From positions 3,601,001 to 3,665,000 of the forward strand of contig JANTQA010000016.1 in the NCBI GenBank assembly GCA_027625915.1: 64,000 nucleotides of DNA, read 5' to 3'. This DNA is from Anaeramoeba flamelloides (Eukaryota > Metamonada > Anaeramoebidae). The number at the start of each line of letters is the position of its first letter. The stretch's first letter is position 1. Position numbers and translations under genes: made by a program. The notes under the pieces were generated by a model. That model made no database searches. It saw only the letters and a program-made list of their open reading frames with translations, and was not told the origin of the DNA. Of this stretch, positions 38,101-49,215 are shown one piece after another.

Positions 38101-41100
38101 TTATTTGTTAAGGACTTGATGTCGATATGTAACAAGGGCATTGTCTTTGAATTAATAAAAAGATATTTAGATGGGTTCCAAATAAATAATACAAACACCA
38201 ACAACAACAACAATAATTATTTAATTAACGTTCAAGAATTTAAATTATTATTTATAATGACTATTTTGGATTATGAATATTTTTTTAAATTAAATTTTTG
38301 CATCAAAAAGATCAAAAATAATATAAGCAATATATTTGAATATTTTTCAAAAAAGCATTTTTTAATGAACTTATTTTTTGATGAATTAAATTATTCTTTG
38401 AAATGCAACCAGAAGCAGAATTTCACATTGATTAGAACCAAGCCGATATCTTTAATGCGTAATTTAATCGAAAAGCATTTCAGCCAAAGGGAATTCCACA
38501 CGAATAAAAAATTCCAACAAAAGGTGTGCACAATTTATTTGCCCTTTATAATCATTTTGATTGACAACCGAGACTTTATTATCACTTTGGAATTGGAAGA
38601 GCGTAGAAATTTATTTATTAGCTTTTTATTTATCTTGAAATTTATTGAAAAGGACTTTTTGTTCAATTGGTGGCAAAACGAAACTCATAGTAATAAATTA
38701 ACCTTCTTTAAATTGCTTATAGACTGTTTATTTGCCTTCCAATATTTGGGCAAAAATAAATTAATTGAGCTTAGTTTAAATAAAAAAAACAATAGATCCA
38801 TGTCTGGCAAAAATCAAGATTTAAAATTAACCAATTTAAAAACTTCCTTCGAAAATGATTATGGAAGTGACAGCTATTCGAAAATCTCCATTCAAAAAAG
38901 GAAAAGCCAATTGAAAAAAAATAAAGAATTGATCCAAAATAGTTTAAATAGCATTGGGGATGTTGGCCTTCGTGGTAATATTGACGGTGGGAATAATGGT
39001 GATGACAATGATTTTAACAATAATGGAATTCGTAAAGAAAATGAAAAAAATAAAAAGATTGACAACAATGATGAGAAAATGAATAAAAAAAAAAAAAAAA
39101 AAAAAAAAAAAATGCAATTGAATAATAATTTACAAAAGATAAACCAAATGCTATCCGGGACCTTGAAGCATAGGCCAATATCATTTGATAATTTCAATAG
39201 AGAACAAAATTTAAGTTATCAAATGTCCTTAATCATTTTAAATGTCACAGAATCATTTCTAATTAATTTCAATGGCATACTGAAAAAGGACAAATGTAAA
39301 GATGATAATTCAATTTTGAAACAAATATTCCAAATCTTGATTGAAATCTCCAAAATTCCAGAATCCTATCAATTTGAAGAACATTTTTTCTATGTACTGA
39401 CTTATTTCTTGGAAAATTATTCGAATGTTATTTATAATATTAATAATGAAATCCTATCCAATTTGTGCCTATTTGGATTAATGAAGTCAATTTCTAGTAA
39501 TGTCCAAACAAGAGCCATTAGTAACACCTTCACATATTTAATATTAAGGAACGGCTATATTAAAGGTGAAAATTTTAATAAAATCAAAATTCAAATGATT
39601 ATCGGGTTTAGTAAATTGATGGGCAAAATCAATCAAATAGACGATGACGATCGTTCAACGAAACACACCTTACAGTTGCTACCTTTACTGTTAAAAAACG
39701 ATACCTATTTTGTTAATAAAATGATTAAAGAGAATTTTACAAAGGCACTAAACGAACACTTGTCGAATCTAACCAACATCATGAAGGATTCTCTCCAATT
39801 ACGAAAGCATCGATTAGATCCCGAAATGACCTGTGATTTATTATACAATATCGCGACGCAATACAAAAACGCTCCGGAATTGAGAATCACGTGGCTCGAA
39901 AGTTTGGTCCAATATAACGTTGATAATAATTTCCTCACGGAGGCAGGGTATGCAATGATCCACTTAGCAGCCACGATATCGGAATACTTATCCAAGTTGC
40001 ACCCCAATGACCATTGGCTGCCCAGGGGGTGCAAGGATTTTGTCAAGGCCACGGAGACAGTATTGGAAGAAGAAACCACTCTGTCGAACAAGGAAATCAA
40101 ATCCTTATGCCAAAGCTCCAAATTTAGTGAAGCAAATCTATATAAAATAATTACAGACGCAGTTGGGTTCTTGAAAAATGAACAATTATACGAAATAATC
40201 AATGAAATCTATAAATTGATACTGCCCATTTTCGAATATAGATTTGATTACAAAAGAATTTCGACAATTCATAACGATATTAAAAAATGCTATGACGATT
40301 TAATTGAATTGCAATTTTTTAAGCAGAAGCGTAACTTTTCCATTTATTGGAGAATCGGGTTTTATGGCTTAAAATTCAATGAGCTGAATAACACAGAGTT
40401 CATTTATAAAGAAAAATTCGGCACCACCCTGGGGGAGATCAAGGAAAGATTGTTTGAGCAGTATCAACAAATTTATGGATTAAACAACGTTGAAATTTTC
40501 ACCACATCGAGTACAATCGATTTGAAGAAAATTAAGGGCAAAATGAAAAATGGTAAAGTCTTTTTGCAAATCACTAAAGTGGATCCTTATTTCAACGAGA
40601 AGGAATTGCTGTTGAGAAGAAACAATTTCCAAAAAATGAACAACATTAGCCAATTCACCTTCCAAATCCCCTTTACGAAGGAGGTTGGGAAAAAATCCCA
40701 GGGCACAGTGCAAAACCAATGGCTGAAAAAGATAATTCTAACAGTCGACGGACAATTCCCCTATGTTAAAAAGCGTCTCAAAGTAATCGAAAGAAATGAA
40801 CACGAACTAAATCCTTTGCAAGTCTCCCTATATTCAATAAAGGAAAAAAACCTCCAGTTAAAAACCGAATTATCCAAATATAAAAAAGATTCCAAAAATT
40901 TGCAAGGACTCTTACAGGGCACGTTGTTGATCACAGTCAATCAGGGCCCCTTTGCAATTTGTAAGGCCTTTTTAGGTCGAAACACTGAAAAGTATGATAC
41001 GGGCCTCGTTGAGGATTTGAGACTAGAATTCAAACAATTTTTAGATTTGCTGAAACAGGCAGTGCACGAAAATTCCTTTTTAATTGGAAACGAAATGAAA

Positions 41101-41277
41101 TTGTTCCAAACGACAATTGAAAATGGTATAAAGGAATTGAAAGAAAGAGCTGCTCCATATTTAATAGAAGGTGGACCATCCGAAAAAGTTTTGAAACAAT
41201 TAGAAAAGACAGAATTAGATAACAAAAACATTTCAATGAAAATACAAGAACAACTTTCTTCAGAAAAATTGAATTAA
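35115..41277 (+). CDS. DOCK-family guanine nucleotide exchange factor (DOCK-C-like), two exons
   Basis: A 1989-residue protein expected to activate Rac or Cdc42 GTPases at membranes. Exon 1 is 35115-35333 and exon 2 35527-41277; the GTAAGT donor and CAG acceptor join in phase 0, adding NKKEKPINSI ahead of the long frame. Domains: an N-terminal extension; a DHR-1 (C2-like, phosphoinositide-binding) domain at about 487-660; a helical armadillo-like middle; and the DHR-2 exchange domain at about 1504-1955. The nucleotide-sensor segment VNQGPFAICKAFL starts at Val1877; the VNQGP form is typical of the DOCK6/7/8 (C) group. Long Lys/Glu tracts lie just before DHR-1 (36650-36740), inside a DHR-1 loop (37130-37152), and in the middle (37700-37800, 39087-39111), several coded by pure A runs of 16-20 bases that stay in frame. 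The protein length is normal for the family. Target GTPase is not deducible. Confidence 0.95.
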
Positions 41278-41309
41278 TTATTATTATTATTATTTTTAAT
41301 ATTGAATTA

Positions 41310-41389
41310 TTTTTTATTTTTATTTTTATTTTTATTTTTATTTTTATTTTTATTTTTATTTTTATTTTTATTTTTATTTTTATTTTTAT
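41310..41389. repeat. TTTTTA hexanucleotide tandem array, about 13 units
   Basis: A near-perfect array beginning about 33 bases after the DOCK stop codon, so it probably lies in the 3' untranslated region. It ends in two tttgtc-type variants. Confidence 0.85.
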
Positions 41390-41654
41390 CTTTGTCTTTG
41401 TCTGGAAAATATATTATTTTTGTTTTTTTTTTTTTTTAAAAAAAAACTTAAAGAGTAGTTAATTCAATAAATGATCAAATTAATTATTCACAACTACTTT
41501 TAATTATTTTATTTATTTATTTTTCGTTGCAATTATTTTTGTATAATTTGTTTAATTTTAAAAAGATAAATTAAGAGATTGAATTATAATTTTTTCTCAA
41601 CATTTAATAAATATAAACTCGATACCAAAAATTTGGGCATGTTTTAAACAGTCG

Positions 41655-41837
41655 AAAGAATGACAATATTCTGATTTATTGTTAAGGGTTAAGTGCAATA
41701 CTTAAACTGTTAAAGAGAGAATTTGAAGTGACTAAATTTGTATCTCCTAATTCAAAGAATATTTAAGGCCTAGGTCTATAATATAGTCATTAGGAGAATT
41801 TTAAACTCAATTTAGTTTTCTAAAGAATGACAATATT
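41655..41837. repeat. Direct repeat enclosing a stem-loop
   Basis: The 15-base word aaagaatgacaatatt-like occurs at both ends (about 41655 and 41823). Between them, tctcctaatt and cattaggaga can pair around aggcctaggt. It may be a decayed insertion; single copy. Confidence 0.35.
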
Positions 41838-41867
41838 ACACTTTAAATTCAATTTGGAAAGAATTTT

Positions 41868-42314
41868 GATTTTACAAACTATTTTCATTTTTTGTCTTTT
41901 TTGTTTTTTGTTTTCAATTCCTTTTTTCAAATTACCTAATCTGTTTCGTTAGATCTGAAATTTTTAATTCAATTGTTGATAGAAGATTAGTGTTGAGTTT
42001 GTTAAATTGGAAAATAACATACAATTGGTAGATGGTATCTTATCATTTGATCGATCAACAATTGTTTGTGAAATTTCAACAAATTTACCAATACATTTTT
42101 TGTTATGACTCTTTTCATTATTTTGGACACACCTGTTTTTATTTTTGAATTTTATATTTTTTTCTTTTATTTGGATTAAAATGATTACTTATTAAAACAT
42201 TAATACTATGTTACTTAAATATTGTTTTATAATAGATTTGGAAAAAGAGAATAAACTATGGGTTTTTTTTGCCTATTTTTGATTTTGGGACTGTCCAAAT
42301 TTTTGGAATGGGGT
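41868..42314 (-). repeat. 440-bp dispersed repeat, copy 2 (inverted copy of 31868-32307)
   Basis: The complement runs parallel to copy 1 from end to end with small gaps. The best-preserved part surrounds accatctaccaattgtatg. The two copies lie on opposite sides of the DOCK gene in opposite orientation. Confidence 0.75.
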
Positions 42315-42432
42315 TTACAAGTTTCAAACAAATAAACTTTGTTTCATTAAAAGGAGAATCAAAAAAAAATTATTTTTTTCAAATATCAATTTTTTTTTTA
42401 TAATTGACCTTTGAAAAACAAATTTGAAATAA

Positions 42433-42770
42433 GAAGAATAATACACATCAAAGAATAGTTGAAATACATTTTTTGAAAAAAAAACATACAATATATATAT
42501 TTTGAAAAATAAATAGGAAAAACTTAAATTCTTAGGTGGTCTATTAAGAAAAAAACAGCAAGGTTCATAGAGATTTTTAATTGAAAATCAAATAAAAAAA
42601 CAATAAAAAGAAACATACATTGCTCTACCATCATTTTTACTGTTTCAGTAACATTTAAATAATAGGTTTTTACCAAGTGAATATCGATCTTGTAATAACA
42701 AAAATTTTTGCAAATGAATTAGGCTTATAAAAAAAAAATAAAAAAACAAAACAGAAAATAATTTGTTTTT
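42433..42770 (+). repeat. Dispersed repeat, second copy of 7425-7730
   Basis: It shares aaattcttaggtggtcta, aacagcaaggttcat, tttttactgtttca and tttttaccaa blocks in the same order and orientation as the copy near 7425. It directly follows the 41868-42314 repeat, as the short third match (32434-32480) follows the other copy of that repeat. Confidence 0.55.
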
Positions 42771-44961
42771 GAAAAGTTTGTCTACACATCAAAAAAGTTC
42801 TAGTTTTAATGATTAAAACACATCATACTTTACTGGAAATTTTTTTGGGTTACTTTATTACCCACTCCACCTAAATTAATTTTAAAAAAAATTTATTTAT
42901 TTTTAAAGATATTTTAATTTCGTAGAGAAAAATTTATTTTTCTATTGATTTTAGTTCAATAAAAATATCTATTTTTGATTTTAAATAATTTAAAAATAAA
43001 AAAAATATAAATTAAATTTGAAAAAAAAAATAATATTTTTTTCATGGTAAAATTTTGAAAATTTTTTCAACAAATAATTTTTTTCAAATTTCAATTATTT
43101 GGTCAATCGTTCTAGTAATATTAATATTTGATTTTTTTTTATTTAATTTTTAATATTTTTTAATTTTTTACTTTTGAAAATATAAACATAAAATAAACAA
43201 TATCATTGAATAGGAAATAATTAATCGTAAAATTATTTTCCAATATCTGGTTTAATTTTGATTTAAAATTATTATTTTAAATCAAATATATTATTCAAAT
43301 TTTTACCAACAATAAAATTAAAAAAATATTTCTTGGTTTCGAAGATTATTTTATTATCTTAAAATAATATTTAAAAGTTATTTTTTATTTTTTTTAAAAT
43401 TTAGGGTTGATTAGTTTATCTAATATAATTTTATTTATTTATTTATTTACAATTTAATACATGAAATTATTCACTATTATTTTTTTTTTGTATTTTTTTT
43501 TAATTATTTTCTATTACTTAAATAGAAGTTATCAAAAATTATTCATAGTGAAACTTTAATTCTGGTCAAAATAATTAAATTTCATTTTTCTCTTGAAGTA
43601 ATATTTATGAAATTTTTTTCTGGCAAAAAAAAAATGGAAATTTCTCTTTAATTTAATTTTAAATGATATTTTTTATCAAAAATCTAATAAAATTGTTTAA
43701 TGGTTATTATAAAGAAAGTAACGTTTTGAGTTTTGGATTATTATTACTGTATTAAAATTAATTTTTTAAAAAATGAAAAACAAATCAAAATCTAAAAAAA
43801 AAAAATTGCAAAAATGAATAGATACATATATTTTTCCCGATACCAAAAAAATACCTTAACTTATCTAATTTCTCTTTGAAATATTTGTAATTTTTATTAT
43901 AATTAAAATATGAATTAAAGATAAAGAAGAAAATAAATATATAAGCACATCAGTGCCATTTTAAATCTTTTATTTTAATTGATGATATTTATTAAATTCA
44001 CTTTTGAAAAGTAATATATTGATATTTTGGCAAATTATGAAAAAAAGAAACTCAAGTTGAAAAAAATACTTTTTTGATGTAAAAAATCAAAATGGTATTG
44101 AAATATGATATTCTAATCAATCATCTTCTTGTGGTGAATTTCAATTCAAAATATTATTCTCAAGAATTTATTTGGGGTTATTTTTGGAAAATTTAATATA
44201 GATTCTTTAGAAAACAATTCATTTCAAAAAATAAACATAATAATAACAGATAAGGTACTAATGATTATTATACATTTTTTTTTTCTTCAATTTTTTCAAA
44301 TTTGATCGTTTTAAAAAAAACAATTTGTATTTCAATAAAAAAAATTAAGATTAATAGAATCATGAAAAAAGTTTTCAAGACATTTTAACATTTTAGATGG
44401 TTTTTTTTTCCTTTAGATGTAATATTAAATAGAAAAAGTGATTTTATAAACTTTTTTAACAGCAATATATATATATGATTTCGGATGTTTTTGTAAAAAG
44501 TGATTATTTTCCAAGTTTTTGTGGACGTTTTTTCGATTTCCCAATAACAACAATAATTAAAGAAAAATTAACTGTGTTTTTCGAGATTTTAAGTTTTTAT
44601 TTTGAAAACAAATAAATTTTTTTCATCAAAACTTAAAGTCTAGAAAACCTAATTTGAGTTTTGTAGTCTTGAAAAGAATTAATTTGAGTATAAGATTTTA
44701 CTCTCAGCTAAATTTCAAAAATAGGGGCAGATTTTTCATCCTAAAAAAATTTTTTTAATTGTTTTTTAATTTGAATAATAATGTATTTTACTAAAGTTTT
44801 TAGAGATAATAACCAAAATAGATTAATAAATAAAAATATAGTGTAATCACTTTATTTTTTGAAATGCAAATGAAAAAAGAAAAAAATATTAAAAAAAAAA
44901 GTTTGTCACTAATTTTGAAATTTGTTTTACTCTTTTAATATCTGAAATTAATAATTGAAAA

Positions 44962-45405
44962 GTATTGTGGGGTGTCTTGGGGTGTCGTGGAGCGATTTAA
45001 AATACTGTAGAGTGCCTAGGTTTTTTTAATTTAGGAAATAAAAAGAAAATTTTTGAAGTTTTCTTTTAATTTTTAAAATTATTAAAAAACAACGATAATA
45101 ATCCCAAGGTTTTTTGTTTATCTGTTAAGTATTCTTGTTATTTTTTTTTTTTGGGGTTTTCTATTTTATTTAGAAAATCAATAGATTTTCGAAATAAAAT
45201 AGAAAACCTCAAAAAAACCTAACAAAAATCTATTGATTTTCTAAATGAATAGAAAAGTCAAAAAAACCTAACGAAAATCTATTAATTTTCCAAATAAATA
45301 GAAAACTTAAGAAAACCTAACAGTGCTTTTCCAGGATTCAAAAGAATGGAGAAAAATCAAAGATGTTACTCAATTCTTTCAAATCCTGAAAAACCTAACG
45401 ATAGT
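44962..45405 (+). repeat. CCTAACG-rich repeat, copy 1
   Basis: Several units of roughly 45-60 bases contain tagaaaacctcaaaaaaacc, then taacgaaaatctattgattt, in tandem and partly inverted. The right end is a palindrome of ttttccaggatt ... aatcctgaaaaacctaacg. A related copy with the same order lies at 50275-50600. A GT-rich stretch (ggggtgtcttggggtgtcgt) opens it. Confidence 0.65.
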
Positions 45406-45837
45406 GGATAGTTTCTATTTGGTCATGAAAATGATAATATTATTTTATGAGAATATTTTAATTATATTACTTCTTATCTCGTTTTTTTATTTTGACAAAT
45501 TTTCTTTAATTCCCCTTTCTCTCGAGAAATAAAGAACAAAAATATTTTTTAAAAATAATGGGTATACCAAAAAATTATTAATTATTAATTATTCAGTTTA
45601 ATTCTTTGTTTAGGAAAGTTATATTAAATGATTTTAAAAATGATATTTTTTTACACCTTTGTAATTGATTTTAAAAAAATGATAATTTTGGAAAAAAAGA
45701 AAAAAAAGATCTGTTATAATAAAAAAAAAAAAAAAAAAAAATGAATGAATTCAACAAAATAATTCATCTCATGATAAATATAAAATCAAAAGAAATAATT
45801 TATTAATGAAATAAAAAATAAAAATTTAGGATGATTA

Positions 45838-48702
45838 TTATTTTTTTTTAGAAAAAAACCCACGCTTTTTAGGAGCCTGAGGCACTCGCATTGGAATTTT
45901 GACATCCGAAGGAGCTATTTCATGTATATGGTCAAGTAACTCTTGGTCTCTTAACTCCATTGCCATTTTCGCCGCATTTTCCCATGATTCAAGTTTAATA
46001 TAATGTTCAGATCTTTTCTCAAGACTAGGAATTTTTTCAACGAACTCGATTGCCTGGTTGTGAGCGGTGTTATCGAGGCAAACTTGTACAAAGGGTTCGT
46101 AGCCGATTGGAGATTTTTGCTTGGCGAATTCATGCAGGTCATCGAATTTTCTAACTTTTGCTAGTGCCTTAATTTTCAGCCACCAGAATCTTTTGTCTGG
46201 TATTTTAAAATCCTTTTTCAGTTTGTCAGCATATTTTTTCTCGCCTCTTTCAATTAAGAGCGAAAGGGTATCTGAGACTGACAGCCCAAAGTATTCGAAT
46301 GACATTGATCTTTGTGATTCGTTTGATTTCTCTTGTTCGTAGGAAAGTTGTAATTGTAGTAATTTAATTTGGTCTTCAGTAATTTTTTTATACAAGTTAT
46401 TTTGTGCGCTCTGGAATGAGCTTTGCGCCTCCAAGAGACTTTCGATTCGCTGGTTTGGATCTTTCATGTAGAAGCTTCTCCAGGCGACGTATAGGCCTAA
46501 TTTTTTCATTTGCCCGAGGCTTTGAAAGACATTTTTCAACACTCTTGTTTCCTTTCTTCTGCTGTATCTGACCAATAGACTTTGTGCGGTTTCAGAATTG
46601 GATATGAGCCTCATAAAGGAAGAGCTATTCATTCTGGATCTCTCATATTTGATTGTATCGATCAGATGTAATAAAACAGTAAAAATTAAATCCGCGTCAC
46701 CGCTTTGGACGGCCTTTTTGAGTGCCTCCCGATCGTTTTTCATGGCAATTAATAACGGCACTTGGTTTTGTGGCTTGGGCTCTTGGAACAATAATTTCTT
46801 GGCAAGCTCCTTATGGCCGCGCTCAAAGGCAACCCTGGCGATGTTAGCGTAGCTGACAACGATGCCGCCTTCCTTTCGATGCGTATCCAATTTGCCCAAA
46901 ATCACCTTTTCAAGTCGATGCTGCTCAGTTATTGACTTATAAATGATCATCGAGCAAGCCCAATCCTCCAGAACAGTTTCGGGTCGAATTTTGCTATACT
47001 TACATATTTTGAACGCCAAGAAATGGTGCAAATAATTCACTAATCTGAGAATGAGCGGTTCAATGCCAAACCTCATAAACTGGTTATACGTTATCGGGAT
47101 GCCAACTTCAAAGTCTCGAACTGCGTTTAAGATTCTGAGATCCCTGCACATCTCTGCAAACTTTGGATACTCGTATTGGTGATCGTAGGCCTTCCCCAGC
47201 GACGCCGCCTTTAATAGCTTTTGCTGGTCCATGGGATCGGATTCATTACCCGCCGCCAGGATGCAGTCTTCAATTGCATTCCCGAGTTCGTTGCCTAGGG
47301 ATCGTATTTCAACATCTGCTTGGGAATCGCCAATGATAAACTTTTCGTATGCGTTGTACAGCGTCCATGATGCGCCAACAGATTCAATGCTAAAGATATT
47401 ATAGGTGTACATGGGCACTTTGCTAATAAATTCGGTCTTGTCGTTGTAATAGACCCTGACGCCATCAACCTCTGGGGCCAAGAAGATCTTTTTGTAGTCT
47501 TCGATGGGATAGTCGATCGTGGAATTATTGGGCCCGATCATTTTTAAGATCTTCTGGTTTTCCCAATACACCAGCACAGAGTCAGAACTGCACCACACCA
47601 GCTGTGTTGGCCGTTCAAAGACGTCTGTTTGGTATTCAACCAACACTTTCGAAAAATTTGTCGGCTCGACAATAACCTTGCCGTCCTGTGTGTAGTACGC
47701 CAAAATCTTCCCACTCGAGGCCACGCTTAGCTCCACTACATTGGATTTCACCTCTTGGCTTTGGTTCTCGATTGAGTCGATCATAAAGATTTGGTTTTTT
47801 TTGGTCCCAAACAGAATCTCGATGTCGCCCGTAGACGAGAACTGTGATTCAATGACAGCCATACTCAGGGGCGTATCGCCAAAATCCAATTTGGGGTACT
47901 TTTGGTACGTCTGATCCCAATCCTTGCACACAAACAGTTCCTGTAAATCAGTTAAAATTGCAAACCCCGTTTGCCAGATCTTGGCACAAGTAACTGTTGG
48001 TATCAAGACCTCATCAAGCCCCCGAATTTCTTCGTTTGGATCGACTAATAATTTAATCTTTTTGGAATCAAATTTCTCATCCTCTTCTTCTTCAGAATTG
48101 CCGATATCGTTCTTGTTTGTTCTTCCTTTTTCTTCTTGTTCTTTTTTTTCCTTTTCCTTTTCCAATTTTTCCTCTTCGCTATCAAGAATCCTTTCAATGC
48201 CTCTTGAATTCGTTTTTCTTTTTCCTTGCTTGTCTCCAATTAAAACAGACAAATCGCCCTCTCCTTCTCCGTTTAGCATTAAAGCATTCCTTTCATCAAT
48301 TTTCTTTTGCTCTTTCTTCCTTTCTAGTGTGTTGTAGCCGACATGGATTTCCCTGGTCAGGGTGCCCCGCAAATTAAAGATCTTGACCTTACAATCTTCC
48401 AAGATACACACCAACTCGTCGTTTGTTTTCCAACCAAACGTAGATAAAACATCCTCGTTGTCCCATGGGATTTCTTCCAATAAAGACCCAGAGGCATTAA
48501 AGATTTTAAGAACGCTCTTTTCTTGATACCTCACAATTTTGCCCCGTGAGCGAATCATAGCAACGGGTCCGCCGTTGGGCGCAGCAGCTATTTCGTAATC
48601 TTTCAAATCGATCTCTTGATCGTCCCATTCGAGTTTATACACCTCTTCTTTATTATAAAAAAAATTGTGTAGTTGATCCCATTTGAATTTTTGTTTTTCC
48701 AT
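45838..48702 (-). CDS. VPS16: VPS16, core subunit of HOPS/CORVET tethering complexes
   Basis: A single-exon, 954-residue protein; animal and yeast VPS16 are about 800-840. VPS16 binds the SM protein VPS33 and forms the core of CORVET (early endosome) and HOPS (late endosome, lysosome or vacuole). The N-terminal half is the beta-propeller: WDDQEIDLKDYEIAAAPNGG and GPVAMIRSRGKIV at about 25-58 match the family. The C-terminal alpha-solenoid has the hallmarks RDLRILNAVRDFEVGIPITY (about 517-536), VLLHL and FKIPDKRFWWLKIKALA (about 830-845), and SPIGYEPFVQVCLDN. A charged Glu/Lys-rich insert at about 127-215 explains much of the extra length. The coding sequence is clearly less AT-rich than the flanks, most of all towards the N-terminal half. 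An ATG in a normal propeller context fixes the start. Confidence 0.97.
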   Translation of the reverse strand: MEKQKFKWDQLHNFFYNKEEVYKLEWDDQEIDLKDYEIAAAPNGGPVAMIRSRGKIVRYQEKSVLKIFNASGSLLEEIPWDNEDVLSTFGWKTNDELVCILEDCKVKIFNLRGTLTREIHVGYNTLERKKEQKKIDERNALMLNGEGEGDLSVLIGDKQGKRKTNSRGIERILDSEEEKLEKEKEKKEQEEKGRTNKNDIGNSEEEEDEKFDSKKIKLLVDPNEEIRGLDEVLIPTVTCAKIWQTGFAILTDLQELFVCKDWDQTYQKYPKLDFGDTPLSMAVIESQFSSTGDIEILFGTKKNQIFMIDSIENQSQEVKSNVVELSVASSGKILAYYTQDGKVIVEPTNFSKVLVEYQTDVFERPTQLVWCSSDSVLVYWENQKILKMIGPNNSTIDYPIEDYKKIFLAPEVDGVRVYYNDKTEFISKVPMYTYNIFSIESVGASWTLYNAYEKFIIGDSQADVEIRSLGNELGNAIEDCILAAGNESDPMDQQKLLKAASLGKAYDHQYEYPKFAEMCRDLRILNAVRDFEVGIPITYNQFMRFGIEPLILRLVNYLHHFLAFKICKYSKIRPETVLEDWACSMIIYKSITEQHRLEKVILGKLDTHRKEGGIVVSYANIARVAFERGHKELAKKLLFQEPKPQNQVPLLIAMKNDREALKKAVQSGDADLIFTVLLHLIDTIKYERSRMNSSSFMRLISNSETAQSLLVRYSRRKETRVLKNVFQSLGQMKKLGLYVAWRSFYMKDPNQRIESLLEAQSSFQSAQNNLYKKITEDQIKLLQLQLSYEQEKSNESQRSMSFEYFGLSVSDTLSLLIERGEKKYADKLKKDFKIPDKRFWWLKIKALAKVRKFDDLHEFAKQKSPIGYEPFVQVCLDNTAHNQAIEFVEKIPSLEKRSEHYIKLESWENAAKMAMELRDQELLDHIHEIAPSDVKIPMRVPQAPKKRGFFSKKK

Positions 48703-49188
48703 TCCAGTTTTTGTTGTTTTTCAAAAAAATAAAAAAAAAAATTGAAATAAGAAAAAAAGTAAAAAAATAAAAAAGTTTTATTTTAAAGTGAACTGCGGAT
48801 AATCTTTTATTGTTGACTGAAATATTTGATAAGGTAATACGATTATTCCGTTTAATAGTGAAAAGTATGAATTGATTCTTTGGTAACCAAAATTACCTCC
48901 GGTTGGAGGTTCATAATAATCTTTCAAATAATCGGCAATGGTTTTTTAATTGGAACTTTAATAACATTTACAAAGACTAATAAGAAATACGAATTACTAA
49001 ACAAGACAGAAATAATAATCAATAAATAGGGGATTTGTAAAACCAAAAAAAATCTTCAGTAATATTTAATCTAAAGTTCAACACAATTTGAATGAATCTT
49101 GAAAAAACAAATAAAAAATACATTTAGGAAAAGACCAGGATTTTTGGGAAATGTAATTTTCTGAAGTGAATTACTGTTTTTAAAAGTT

Positions 49189-49215
49189 GATGCCACAAAA
49201 GTGGAATTGACTGTA
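49189..49215. mobile_element. Fragment of a family 1 MITE end
   Basis: The sequence gccacaaaagtggaattgac followed by tgta matches the right end of the five larger copies. No matching left arm was found next to it, so it is probably a worn remnant. Confidence 0.45.

Larger units (their letters stand above)
41278..45837. other. 4.6-kb convergent spacer between DOCK and VPS16
   Basis: No gene was found. It starts with a TTTTTA tandem array (41310-41389), then two dispersed repeats (41868-42314 and about 42433-42770) and, near the VPS16 end, a CCTAACG-rich repeat (44962-45405). The middle (42900-44900) is very AT-rich with no structure I can name. Confidence 0.55.

Noticed and set aside
39705-40202. 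Open frames opposite the DOCK and VPS16 genes
   Set aside because: They are antisense shadows of conserved coding sequence and show no family motif.
45323-45532. 69-codon frame next to VPS16
   Set aside because: It starts inside the CCTAACG-rich repeat and encodes only a hydrophobic AT-driven sequence.
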